Of a stretch of DNA of 64,000 nt, positions 1-7,913 are shown piece after piece. The stretch spans positions 3,306,001 to 3,370,000 of the forward strand of contig NZ_CP050022.2 in the NCBI RefSeq assembly GCF_011602485.2, written 5' to 3'. This DNA is from Bradyrhizobium sp. 1(2017). Its GTDB lineage: Bacteria; Pseudomonadota; Alphaproteobacteria; Rhizobiales; Xanthobacteraceae. The notes beneath the pieces were generated by a model. That model was given only the letters and a program-made list of their open reading frames with translations. It was not told where the DNA came from and did not search any database. Both the position numbers and the translations under genes were made by a program. Each line of letters begins with the position of its first letter. Within the stretch, counting starts at the first letter, position 1.

Positions 1-2
1 TG

Positions 3-1286
3 GGTCGCGGTGCCATTCGCTTCTATCTGCCACTTAATGTCCAGCTACCCAATGATTTCTTCACGCAAGCGATTGTCGTTGCAAAAGACGTCGCGGCTCG
101 CGAGCGCTTGCATGCGAAACTTGAGAAATTCCTGGCCGAGGAGTTTCCAAACGCGATTTCGTACATTTCTCCGCTCGAGCTCGGCCCCCCGGTTGGATGG
201 CCGGTGCAGTATCGGGTCAGCGGTCCTGACATAGGGCGGGTCCGTGAGATCGCGCTCAAGGTGGCGCAGATCGTGTCCGCCAATCCCCAGGCCAAGCAGG
301 TAAACTTCGACTGGATGGAGCCCGACCGCCAGGTGCGTATTCGCGTCGATCAGGATGAAGCGCGTCTTCTCGGGCTCGGCTCGCAGGCGATCGCAACCGT
401 CCTGAACACCGTCATATCCGGCAGCCCGGTTACCCAGGTTCGCGACGATATCTATCTGGTCAACGTGTTGGCGCGCGCAACCGACGAAGAGCGTGTGTCG
501 CTGGCCAACCTGCGGACCTTGCAGGTGCCGCTGCCGGGCGGGCAAACGGTCCCGCTCAGTCAGTTTGCTACCTTCGAGTATGACCAGGAATTTCCTCTGA
601 TCTGGCGACGTGACCGCGTTCCGACACTGACGGTCCAAGCTGCCATCGCCGGCGACACACTGCCGGACGCGGTGGTGGACTCGCTTTCGCCCGCGATAGA
701 GAATCTGAAGAAGACGCTCCCCGCATCATACGATGTGGTTGTCGGCGGCACCGTGGAAGAAAGCCGGAAGTCGCAAGCTTCCGTCATGGCTGTGATACCC
801 TTGATGCTGTTCGTGATGTTCACGATTCTCATGGTTCAGCTGCAGAGCTTCGCACGATTATTCATGGTCGTGAGCGTGGCGCCGCTCGGCTTGATAGGTG
901 TCATTGCGGCGCTGATGCTTTTCGGCAGACCCCTGGGTTTCGTCGCCATTCTCGGCGTCCTGGCGCTGATCGGCATGATCAGCAAGAACGCGGTGATCCT
1001 GATCGGTCAGATTGAAGCCGAGCGGGCTCAAGGGAAGACGCCCTGGGAAGCCGCGGTGGATGCGAGCAGCTCCCGCTTCCGTCCCATCATGTTGACGGCC
1101 GTGTCCACGGTCCTCGGCATGATACCAATCGCCCCGACGGTGTTCTGGGGACCGATGGCCTTTGCGATCATGGGCGGCCTGCTGGTCGCGACCGTTTTGA
1201 CGCTGGTTTTCCTGCCGACCCTTTATGTGACCTGGTTCGGGAACAAGGGGCCAGCCGATGCTCCGGCCGTATCAACGCCACCTTGA
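3..1286 (+). CDS. RND-family efflux pump inner-membrane subunit (AcrB/HAE1 type), 3' part
   Basis: This is the C-terminal part of a proton-driven tripartite drug/solvent exporter; the frame is open from the first bases of the window, so the gene starts upstream. About 427 residues are visible of a family that is usually about 1,030-1,050 long. They cover the second periplasmic porter/docking region and the last transmembrane helices. The final 180 residues carry the usual hydrophobic segments, including the conserved stretch around MISKNAVILIGQIE and the run SSSRFRPIMLTA, and they end with a short hydrophilic tail. The outer-membrane and adaptor partners are not in view and would be expected upstream. 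The substrate cannot be read from this part. A histidine kinase and two response regulators follow on the same strand after 440 bp and may or may not be linked to the pump. Confidence 0.93.
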   Translation, partial: GRGAIRFYLPLNVQLPNDFFTQAIVVAKDVAARERLHAKLEKFLAEEFPNAISYISPLELGPPVGWPVQYRVSGPDIGRVREIALKVAQIVSANPQAKQVNFDWMEPDRQVRIRVDQDEARLLGLGSQAIATVLNTVISGSPVTQVRDDIYLVNVLARATDEERVSLANLRTLQVPLPGGQTVPLSQFATFEYDQEFPLIWRRDRVPTLTVQAAIAGDTLPDAVVDSLSPAIENLKKTLPASYDVVVGGTVEESRKSQASVMAVIPLMLFVMFTILMVQLQSFARLFMVVSVAPLGLIGVIAALMLFGRPLGFVAILGVLALIGMISKNAVILIGQIEAERAQGKTPWEAAVDASSSRFRPIMLTAVSTVLGMIPIAPTVFWGPMAFAIMGGLLVATVLTLVFLPTLYVTWFGNKGPADAPAVSTPP

Positions 1287-1729
1287 GCGTCCATGCGGCG
1301 AGGTGAAGAAGTCCAGCGCGCAGTCGCAGCGACCGGTAACGCATGTTGTCCGACAGTTGTGACGGTCCGGCAATGGTGCCAACGATTCCTGCGTGATACT
1401 CGATCGTGTGTCAGCATTGATGCGCTCGCACGAGCAGCAGCTTGTGAACCATCTAAGGCAGTTTTAGTATTTGTTGCATTGCTTTTGATTTTCACTGCGG
1501 GGCTGGCACAAACTGCATAATGGTATCTCCGGATTTCATCTCACACATTCGCGAATTCAGTCCGGCCAGAATGCTACCTGATGGTGTAGTGCATCTGGCG
1601 GTGTATAATCCTCCGAGCCTAGGGGCGTGGGTTTTCTGATCCGGTGATGATGCCTCGCTGGCGGGCAGGGAGGAGAGTTCCGATGTTGAGCTTCAATGTC
1701 TGGAGTCGCCGGAGAAGAGTGAGCGTACC
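1287..1729. other. Intergenic region, no supported gene
   Basis: This stretch of 443 bases lies between the efflux pump and the histidine kinase. The short open frames here have no recognisable domain, so I leave them out. The 3' half presumably holds the promoter of the kinase gene. A ggag-type ribosome site lies near 1711, just before the GTG start at 1730. Confidence 0.5.
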
Positions 1730-2917
1730 GTGAAGCTTCATAACTCCCCCGCCTGTGAGTCGAACCGAGCCGGCGTCAGCCGGTGGCCTCGAATTGCTTC
1801 GGAAGAGGCGAGCGACCGGCTCTACTGGATGTTTTCGACGGATCTGCTCTTCGCGGTACGCCCTTCATACGGAGGTCGCTTCGTGTACGAGGGGATCAAT
1901 CCGGCGTTCGAGTCTGTTCTTGGCATCTCTTCCGACGAGATCCAGCAGAGGGACGTCCCCGACTGCATGAGCCAAGAGGATGCTGAATCCGTCTGCGAAG
2001 CCCTTCGGGCGTGTCTCGCGGAAGGCGCTGAGCTCAGAATTCGCCATCGACTTGCATTGGGGAGCGCGCGTCGAAATATGGAGACGATCGTCGTTCCAGT
2101 CGTCGATCCGGCTGCGGGTCGCGTAATCCGGCTGATTGGCTGCCATCGTGCCGTGTGCAAGGGCAGCACTTTCGAGAATGTCGCCGACGACGCTCATATG
2201 GGCGTCAGCCTCATCTCCATTCAAGAAGACATCCAGCAGCGGATTGCGTCCGATCTCCATGATTCGACCTGTCAGCATTTGATTGCCGCAAGCCTAAGCC
2301 TCATGCGAATCCGGAGCAGCCTGAGCGACCCGGCCGCTGCCGAGCGGCTTTGCGATGAGATAGATGCGTCGATTGACGAAGCGCTCAGGGAGATCCGTGC
2401 GTTTGCCTATCTGCTGCACCCGCAGAATCCGACGGTCGATGGCCTGAAGGCCACGATCGAAAATTACGCCGCGGGATTCGCGGTGCGTACATCGCTGCGG
2501 GTCACGACCAACATCATGCCCCAGATCGACCGGTTACCCAGCGAGACGCAGCGTACCTTGCTGCGGGTGATCCAGGAAGCGCTCACGAACATATTCCGCC
2601 ATGCGAAAGCGACGAAGGTGAGAATCGATATGGACGCAGCCAATGACCATTTTCGGCTGACGATCACGGACAATGGGTGCGGCTTCTCGGTCGACCCCGC
2701 GCGGCCCGGCGCGAAGGTGATATCGATCGGCGTCGGAATTCCCGCGATGAAGGCTAGGCTCCAGGAGATCGGGGGCACGCTCGATATCCGGTCCGATTCC
2801 CGGGCGCGGCATTCCGGCACGGTGCTGTGTGCCGTGTTCCCGCATGGGCTCGGTGCGAACGGCCGCAACCGTCGCTGGACCGCAACAATCACGGGGGCCC
2901 GCGCAGACACAAGATAG
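1730..2917 (+). CDS. PAS-domain sensor histidine kinase, NarX/DegS (HisKA_3) class
   Basis: This sensor kinase of 395 residues has no membrane segment, so it is probably cytoplasmic. Residues 30-130 look like a PAS domain. The dimerisation/phosphoacceptor segment contains the HisKA_3 signature around RIASDLHDST, with the likely phosphorylated histidine at 177. The ATP-binding domain follows: an N box at about 280-295 (QEALTNIFRHA), the DNGCGF box near 315, and a GVGIPAM G2 box near 335. I chose the GTG start at 1730 because of the upstream purine-rich site. Two NarL-family response regulators follow on the same strand and are its natural partners. The signal is unknown, and a soluble PAS kinase could sense redox state or a small ligand. 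Confidence 0.9.
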   Translation: MKLHNSPACESNRAGVSRWPRIASEEASDRLYWMFSTDLLFAVRPSYGGRFVYEGINPAFESVLGISSDEIQQRDVPDCMSQEDAESVCEALRACLAEGAELRIRHRLALGSARRNMETIVVPVVDPAAGRVIRLIGCHRAVCKGSTFENVADDAHMGVSLISIQEDIQQRIASDLHDSTCQHLIAASLSLMRIRSSLSDPAAAERLCDEIDASIDEALREIRAFAYLLHPQNPTVDGLKATIENYAAGFAVRTSLRVTTNIMPQIDRLPSETQRTLLRVIQEALTNIFRHAKATKVRIDMDAANDHFRLTITDNGCGFSVDPARPGAKVISIGVGIPAMKARLQEIGGTLDIRSDSRARHSGTVLCAVFPHGLGANGRNRRWTATITGARADTR

Positions 2918-3008
2918 GAAAAACACTGCCCACCGGCGGCGAGCGAAAATGTCTGATCAGCTTCAGGCGCTCCAACTCCTAGCCGCCGTGTCAACGGAGT
3001 GCTCTGCC

Positions 3009-3638
3009 ATGAAGCGGTTTCTTGTCGCGGATGATCACGAAGCGGTGCGATCGGGCTTGCGCGCCGTGCTTGAGCAACGGGCGGATTGGGAGGTGGTGGC
3101 CGAGGCCAATGACGGTGGCAAGGCGGTGGCCGCTGCAATCCAGAGCCGGCCTCATGTCGCCATCGTCGATTTTTCCATGCCGCGAATGACGGGCGTAGAG
3201 GTCGCACGGCGCATCCGGGATTATCCGCTCCAGACCGAGGTGCTGATCTTCACGGTCCACGATTCGAGTCTCCTCGCCCAGCAGGCGTTCGAGGCCGGTG
3301 CACGCGCGTTTCTGCTGAAGTCGGACGCGAACAAGCTGCTGCTGGCCGCGGTCGAGTCGCTTCTGCTGCACAGGCCGTTCTGCCCCCGAAGCTGCCGGAA
3401 CGATCTGGACCAGGGACCGGGCAGCGAGCGGGATGGACAGCACGAATTGACGCCGCGCGAGCAACTCGTCGTCAGGCTGGTCGCGGAGGGCTACAGCAAC
3501 AAGGGCATCAGCGCCATCCTGAACCTCAGCGTGAAGACGACCGAGGCACATCGGGCGGCCGCGATGCGCAAGCTCGACGTGAAGTCCACCGCCGGGCTGG
3601 TCCGGTACGCGGTCCGGGCGAAGCTGGTCGATGCCTGA
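3009..3638 (+). CDS. NarL/FixJ-family response regulator (REC + LuxR-type HTH), copy 1
   Basis: This two-component response regulator has a receiver domain at residues 1-120, with acidic residues D8/D9, phosphoacceptor D54 and a conserved lysine in FLLKSDAN. A C-terminal LuxR-type helix-turn-helix follows, opening with LTPREQLVVRLVAEG. The frame is open further upstream, but the ATG at 3009 matches the family's N-terminus and has a GGAG site 9 bases upstream, so I use it. The gene lies 91 bp after the kinase and 161 bp before a close paralogue. In the HTH one turn reads SVKTTEAHRAAAMRKL, against SVKTVETHRASAMRKL in the next gene. The two proteins therefore probably bind similar DNA and may share the same kinase. 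Confidence 0.9.
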   Translation: MKRFLVADDHEAVRSGLRAVLEQRADWEVVAEANDGGKAVAAAIQSRPHVAIVDFSMPRMTGVEVARRIRDYPLQTEVLIFTVHDSSLLAQQAFEAGARAFLLKSDANKLLLAAVESLLLHRPFCPRSCRNDLDQGPGSERDGQHELTPREQLVVRLVAEGYSNKGISAILNLSVKTTEAHRAAAMRKLDVKSTAGLVRYAVRAKLVDA

Positions 3639-3799
3639 CCGCGGCGTGGTTGCGGACACGTCAGTACATTCGCCGGGATGTCTCAGGGTTTTGTGGGATA
3701 ACCCCTCGGGCCGCGATCAGTATGATCGTTCGACTTTGCTGCCGCTCACCTGCGCCGATCGCCTGAAGGCGCGGTGGCCGGCGTACGGGAAACGACGCC

Positions 3800-4435
3800 G
3801 TGAAACGCATCGTGATTGCGGATGATCATGAAGTCGTACGTTCCGGGCTTCGTGCGATCGTCGAAACGCGCCCCAACTGGACCGTCAGCGGGGAAGCGAG
3901 CAATGGCGAGCAGGCCGTCGCATTGACCCTGGAAACCAGGCCGGACATCGTGATCGTCGACTATTCCATGCCCATTATGAACGGGCTGGAGGTCAGTCGC
4001 CGCCTCAAGGCACTGCATCTGCGCACCGAGGTCCTGATCCTGACCATGCACGAGAACGAGGAACTGTTGACGGAAGCCATTCTGGCGGGCGTCCGCGGCT
4101 TCCTGTTCAAGTCGGACGCGCGGAAGCATCTCATTTCTGCGATCGAGGCCCTGCTCGACGGCAGGCCCTATTTCACGAGCGTGCTGTTGGAGAGGCTGCT
4201 CCATGACTACCGGGTCAACAAGCAGAACAAGCCGGACATATTGCTGACGTCGCGTGAGCAGAGTGTGGTTCAGCTGATCGCCGAGGGCCACACCAACCGG
4301 TCCATCAGCGCCATCTTGAAGCTGAGTGTGAAGACGGTCGAGACCCATCGCGCCTCGGCCATGCGCAAGCTTGGAATGTCCTCCACTGCCGAGTTGGTCC
4401 GCTATGCCATTCGCAAGAAACTGGTCGCGCCTTGA
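3800..4435 (+). CDS. NarL/FixJ-family response regulator (REC + LuxR-type HTH), copy 2
   Basis: This response regulator of 211 residues has a receiver domain (D8, D9, phosphoacceptor D54, lysine in FLFKSDAR) and a LuxR-type HTH starting at LTSREQSVVQLIAEG. It starts at GTG 3800, behind a gggaa purine run. It is clearly paralogous to the regulator just upstream: the first residues (MKR, then DDHE.VRSGLRA) and the HTH are nearly the same, so a local tandem duplication is likely. The 161-bp gap may give it its own promoter. With the upstream PAS kinase it forms a one-kinase, two-regulator locus. Targets are unknown; the adjoining RND pump is a possible one by position only. Confidence 0.9.
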   Translation: MKRIVIADDHEVVRSGLRAIVETRPNWTVSGEASNGEQAVALTLETRPDIVIVDYSMPIMNGLEVSRRLKALHLRTEVLILTMHENEELLTEAILAGVRGFLFKSDARKHLISAIEALLDGRPYFTSVLLERLLHDYRVNKQNKPDILLTSREQSVVQLIAEGHTNRSISAILKLSVKTVETHRASAMRKLGMSSTAELVRYAIRKKLVAP

Positions 4436-4864
4436 AGTGTGCGGGCTGAACTGGAGTTGGCACTTGAAATCTCGCAAGGGCAAAGGCAAGGGCGAGGAGA
4501 CGAAGCTGTGCGTCATCGGGCGCGGGCTGATGGGAAAACCGCCACAGAACAGCTGAGGCCGTAGTGAGCGCGGCCGCCGCCGGGCCGAGCGTCATGGGGC
4601 GCTGCAGGTCTGCGCTTTGCGTCCGGCAGACCTCACAAACCTAACCGCAAGTTAAAATCCCGTCCCGCAACCCCCGATCCTTGCTGAGATCGGCGCAAGG
4701 AGCCTGGGCGCATTTCGCGCCGTGAGCGCCATTGCGCAGAAACCTACGTGTGCGGCACCGCCACGGTGACGGCGCGCCCGATCACGGTCCCTCGCAGAGG
4801 GCGGCTATGCTATTCTTGCGGAAATAGTATAACGGGGCGAGTTCAAAGAGGATCAAGTAACATA
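4436..4864. other. Intergenic region upstream of the original dusA start
   Basis: This stretch of 429 bases holds no gene I can support. It ends with a GAGGATC purine run just before the TTG that begins the dusA stub. It is therefore probably the original promoter and leader region of dusA, separated from the gene by the island insertion. No tRNA-like or clear terminator structure was seen. Confidence 0.5.
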
Positions 4865-4913
4865 TTGAAATCGCCGAAATATCGCTTTTCCGTGGCCCCC
4901 ATGATGGATTGGA
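4865..4913 (+). pseudogene. dusA: dusA 5' stub = left attachment site of the dusA island
   Basis: Translated from TTG 4865, this encodes LKSPKYRFSVAPMMDW, the N-terminus of DusA (compare MKSRDYRFSVAPMMDW at 29903). About 42 of the first 48 bases agree with the intact gene by eye, and the last 16 (4898-4913) are identical to 29936-29951. After that the two sequences diverge completely. This is the hallmark of integration inside the 5' end of dusA: the chromosomal start stays on the left while the element supplies a new start to the rest of the gene. The stub itself is not expected to make a functional protein. Confidence 0.9.
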
Positions 4914-4984
4914 GCGAGAGTTCAGAATTCTCAATGGGTTAGAGGGCGGCGTGTGCGCGGCGTGTGCACCGAGAGATCAAGAAA
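4900..4984 (+). repeat. Island left-end direct repeat, copy A (core plus arm-type sequence)
   Basis: It starts inside the dusA core and continues 70 bases into the island. It aligns without gaps to 27829-27913. The strongest shared blocks are ATGATGGA-TGGAGCGAGA, GAGGGC and TGTGCACCG followed by AGATCAAGAAA. The GTGTGC-type block also recurs at 29790-29822 beside the integrase promoter, in the same orientation. I infer recombinase arm-binding sites. Confidence 0.75.
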
Positions 4985-5209
4985 AGTCCACCGACAGCAA
5001 GTGTGGGCGTCGTTTTCCAAAGCAATTTGGTGTCCAAGAGTAGCCCGAAAGTGCCGCGACTTATCAAGCGCAGAACTGGCAACTTCCGGCTAGCATTTGG
5101 ATGATTGGGTAGCAGCGCAACGCAGATAGGCCCAGTTCGACAATTCAAGCCGGCCTTTCTGCGTCAGCTACCGTCGATCTTTTCGCCCTTGTGGTTGGTC
5201 GCAGTCGAG
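4985..5209. other. Non-coding island edge
   Basis: About 225 bases lie between the left-end repeat and the stop of the first island gene. I see no supported coding sequence. Any transcription terminator for the minus-strand ABC operon would lie here, but I could not identify a clear hairpin. Confidence 0.4.
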
Positions 5210-6205
5210 CTAAGCGATCGTCTTGAGATAAAGGCTTGGATCAAAGTATTTCGAAGCCGGCGTGAAGTCCTTGATGCCGGCGTTGGCCATGAAGAAGTCT
5301 GTCGACTGCTGCAGCCAGTTGGTGACCGTCCCGTCCGAGTACATCCGTTTCCAGTCCTTGGACGTGAACATCTTCTGCGCCTTGAACGACTCGTTGATGT
5401 CCGACAGCGGCGTCTGGCTGTAGTGGCCTTTCTGCAGCTTCTCCATCGCTTCAGCGCTGTTCGCGACGATATAGTCATTGGCATCCGCCCAGCCGCGGAT
5501 CAGCTTGGCCAAAGTCTCTTTGTTGGGCTCATAATAGTCATTGGCGGCGGCCCAGCCGCCGATGATGGCCGCCTTCGGATAGTAGGCTGACGCATCGGCG
5601 AGCATGGTCGCGCCTGGCACCTTGTCGCGGACCGTGACGTTGAAGGGCACCCAGAGCGCGACGGCAGGGACGGCGCCGGAAATGAAGGCGGTCACAGCTG
5701 CCGGCATGGTCTGGTTGACGAGCTCAACCTCCTTGGGATCGACTTTGTTGGCGCGCAGTGCCGTATCAAGGAAGACGTGCGCGGTCGTGCCCGTCGCGGT
5801 CGCGATGCGCTTGCCCTTGAGGTCCGCGAATGACTTGATGCCCTGATCACCGCGCACCCAGAGCTGAGCGGTCGCCACCTCGATATCGTTGATGAGGAAC
5901 ACCTTGCCCTGGCCGCGGGCTGGGAAGTTCGAAAGGACCGCACCGGTTGCCAGCACATCAAGGCTGCCGCCGATCAGCGCCTGAAAGATCTCCAGGCCGG
6001 TGTTGAACTGTCGCAATTCGAGATCGAGGCCCTGCTTTTCGAAGGAGCCGCGATCCATGCCGGTCCAGATCTGGCCGTCGACGGCGACGGTGTGAAGGTA
6101 GCCGACGCGAACTTTTGTTTTCGCTTGGGCGATCGCTGGTGCTGAGGCCGTGAAGGTGCCGAGCGCAAGGCCCGCCGTCGTGGTCAGAAATTGCCGCCGA
6201 TCCAT
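5210..6205 (-). CDS. ABC transporter substrate-binding protein, NitT/TauT (SsuA) family
   Basis: This is a periplasmic binding protein of 331 residues. A Tat-type signal (MDRRQF, then a hydrophobic stretch ending APAIAQA) is removed at about residue 27. The mature part begins with VRVGYLHT and carries the family pattern of a domain that binds sulfonates, nitrate, bicarbonate, pyrimidine precursors or aromatic acids. The ATG at 6205 has a strong GGAGG site just upstream. It is the last gene of the operon permease - ATPase - binding protein, read on the minus strand. The ligand cannot be told from sequence; the neighbouring divergent enzymes suggest an acid or polyol that an enolase-superfamily enzyme acts on, rather than a sulfonate. 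Confidence 0.9.
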   Translation of the reverse strand: MDRRQFLTTTAGLALGTFTASAPAIAQAKTKVRVGYLHTVAVDGQIWTGMDRGSFEKQGLDLELRQFNTGLEIFQALIGGSLDVLATGAVLSNFPARGQGKVFLINDIEVATAQLWVRGDQGIKSFADLKGKRIATATGTTAHVFLDTALRANKVDPKEVELVNQTMPAAVTAFISGAVPAVALWVPFNVTVRDKVPGATMLADASAYYPKAAIIGGWAAANDYYEPNKETLAKLIRGWADANDYIVANSAEAMEKLQKGHYSQTPLSDINESFKAQKMFTSKDWKRMYSDGTVTNWLQQSTDFFMANAGIKDFTPASKYFDPSLYLKTIA

Positions 6206-6226
6206 GATGTGTCCTCCGTTTGCTTG

Positions 6227-7036
6227 TTATTCCGAGAAAGAGACTGGACGCACCTGCGCCTGCTGGGCGCGGTACTCGTCCATCACGAGCTGCTTGATGT
6301 AGCTGCGCAGTTCGCTGAATTCGGGCCGCTCCTGTATCGATTCATCGCGCGGATAGGGGAACGGTACGTCGATGATTTCCCTGATGCGCGCCGGTCGCGC
6401 CGTTACCACTACGATGCGGGAGGCGAGGTAGATCGCCTCTTCCACGGAGTGGGTGATCAGCATCACCGTCTTGCCCTCGGTCGCAAGCACTTTGAGCAGC
6501 AGGTTCTGCATGTTGGAGCGGGTCTGAGCATCGAGCGCGCCGAACGGTTCGTCCATCAGCAGGAACTGTGGCTTCACGGCATAGGCGCGCGCGATCGCGA
6601 GCCGCTGACGCATGCCGCCGGACAGATGCTTCGGATAGGAGTTGGCGAAGTCCGATAGCCCCATCAGGCCGAGATAGTGGTCGCAGATGGCATCGCGCTC
6701 GGCGGTCGGCACATGGTTGGCGTTGAGCGTCAGGCCGAAGGCGATGTTCTGCTTCACCGTCAACCAGGGGAACACGCCATATTCTTGGAAGATGACGCCG
6801 CGCTCGGGGCCGGGGCCGGCGACGGGACGTCCGTCGAACAGCACATTACCGGTCGTCGGCTTCTGGAAGCCGGCGAGCATGCTCATCATCGTCGTCTTAC
6901 CGCAGCCGGACGGGCCGATCACCGCTATGAAATCGCCGTCGTTGATATCGTAGCTGACGTTCTCAACGACGTTGAGGCGTCCCTTCGCCGTATCGAAGGA
7001 TAACGAAACGTTTTCGAACTGTGCACGCCTAGTCAT
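6227..7036 (-). CDS. ABC transporter ATP-binding protein, NitT/TauT (SsuB) family
   Basis: This ATPase of 269 residues energises the importer encoded around it. Visible motifs are Walker A GPSGCGKTT, a Q-loop in FQEYGVFPW, the signature LSGGMRQR, Walker B FLLMDEPFGALD, and the switch histidine in LITHSVEEA. The start overlaps the end of the permease gene by 4 bases (ATGA), which implies translational coupling, and the binding-protein gene follows after 21 bases. The length and the aromatic-rich FPWLTV segment are typical of the SsuB/TauB group. Confidence 0.93.
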   Translation of the reverse strand: MTRRAQFENVSLSFDTAKGRLNVVENVSYDINDGDFIAVIGPSGCGKTTMMSMLAGFQKPTTGNVLFDGRPVAGPGPERGVIFQEYGVFPWLTVKQNIAFGLTLNANHVPTAERDAICDHYLGLMGLSDFANSYPKHLSGGMRQRLAIARAYAVKPQFLLMDEPFGALDAQTRSNMQNLLLKVLATEGKTVMLITHSVEEAIYLASRIVVVTARPARIREIIDVPFPYPRDESIQERPEFSELRSYIKQLVMDEYRAQQAQVRPVSFSE

Positions 7037-7803
7037 GCGACGGCCCGATCCTGCCAGACCAATAGCCGCGCCGTGATCCTGCGCAAGATCATGTCCATGA
7101 TCAGCGCGATCAGACCGATGCAGATGATGCCGACATAGATGACGTCGAGGAGGAAGTAGGTCGAAGCGTTCTGAATCATGGCGCCGAGTCCGCGCTGGGC
7201 CGCGATCAGCTCGGACGCCACCAGCGTTGCCCAGGCCACGCCCAATGCGACCCGCAGCGCGGTGAGGATATGCGGGACGGTGAGGGGAATAATGACCTTG
7301 CGGAAAATCTCCGCCTGATTGGCTCCCAGCGTCTGCGCCACGCGGATATAGAGCGGCGTGATCTGCGACACGCCCTCATACATCACGATCACGCCGGAGA
7401 AGAACGAGGCGTAGAACAGGATGACGAGCTTGGCGACCTCGTCGACGCCGAAATAGACGATCACCAGCGGGATCAGCGCGATCGGCGGCAGCGCGCGGAA
7501 GAAGTTGATCATGGGATCAGCGAAGGTGCGGGCCGGGCGATACCAGCCGAGCAGGAAGCCGACCGGGACGGCGACGAGGATGCCGAGCGAGACGCCGAGA
7601 AAGACACGCCGGGTCGAGGCGAAGATGTCGATCAGCAGGCCTTCTTTGGTGAGAAGCTCGAAGAATTTCGTGGCGACCTGGTGTGGCGCGGGGATCAGTG
7701 AGACGTTGACGAAGCCGCTCCAGCGTACGCAGTACCAGAGCAGGATCGCACCGAGCCACGGCAGCAATCCGAGACCAAGGCGTCTCAAGCCAGCTCCGTT
7801 CAT
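7033..7803 (-). CDS. ABC transporter permease, NitT/TauT (SsuC) family
   Basis: This inner-membrane permease of 256 residues has about six hydrophobic helices. The EAA-loop region shows as RVAQTLGANQAEIFRKVIIP, the contact site for the ATPase. It is the first gene of the minus-strand operon, starts at ATG 7803, and overlaps the ATPase gene by 4 bases. It is divergent from the enolase-superfamily gene at 7910, so the 106-bp gap between them serves both directions. Confidence 0.92.
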   Translation of the reverse strand: MNGAGLRRLGLGLLPWLGAILLWYCVRWSGFVNVSLIPAPHQVATKFFELLTKEGLLIDIFASTRRVFLGVSLGILVAVPVGFLLGWYRPARTFADPMINFFRALPPIALIPLVIVYFGVDEVAKLVILFYASFFSGVIVMYEGVSQITPLYIRVAQTLGANQAEIFRKVIIPLTVPHILTALRVALGVAWATLVASELIAAQRGLGAMIQNASTYFLLDVIYVGIICIGLIALIMDMILRRITARLLVWQDRAVA

Positions 7804-7827
7804 TCGACGCGTCCACCCAGATTGCAG

Positions 7828-7855
7828 TTGATGTTTTCAGTGGTCATATTATAAA
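7828..7855 (+). promoter_or_regulatory. Possible promoter of the enolase/GMC/GntR operon with a TTATAA-centred operator-like site
   Basis: A -35-like TTGATG (7828-7833) and a -10-like TATAAA (7850-7855) are separated by 16 bases. The surrounding TATTATAAATA is an imperfect palindrome centred on TTATAA. The other GntR-linked promoter of the island (20888-20897) has the same core. A TGGTC...GGACCA pair also flanks it. This is a plausible GntR/HutC operator, but unproven. Confidence 0.35.
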
Positions 7856-7871
7856 TAGGAGGACCATACAA

Positions 7872-7913
7872 GTGGCGCCTTTGGTCGTAGGCGTCGCAGG
7901 CTCTCCCGCATGA
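7872..7913 (+). other. Possible 13-codon leader ORF coupled to the enolase-superfamily gene
   Basis: A GTG at 7872 lies 9 bases after a perfect AGGAGG (7857-7862). It opens a frame encoding MAPLVVGVAGSPA, whose TGA (7911-7913) overlaps the ATG of the next gene in an ATGA arrangement. The next gene has no good ribosome site of its own, so coupling would make sense. Against it: if the -10 at 7850-7855 is right, the transcript would start within or next to the AGGAGG. Confidence 0.35.

Noticed and set aside
1293..1520. A 75-codon plus-strand frame after the RND pump with a hydrophobic C-terminus
   Set aside because: It lacks a ribosome site and any family resemblance, and its cysteine- and arginine-rich first half looks random.
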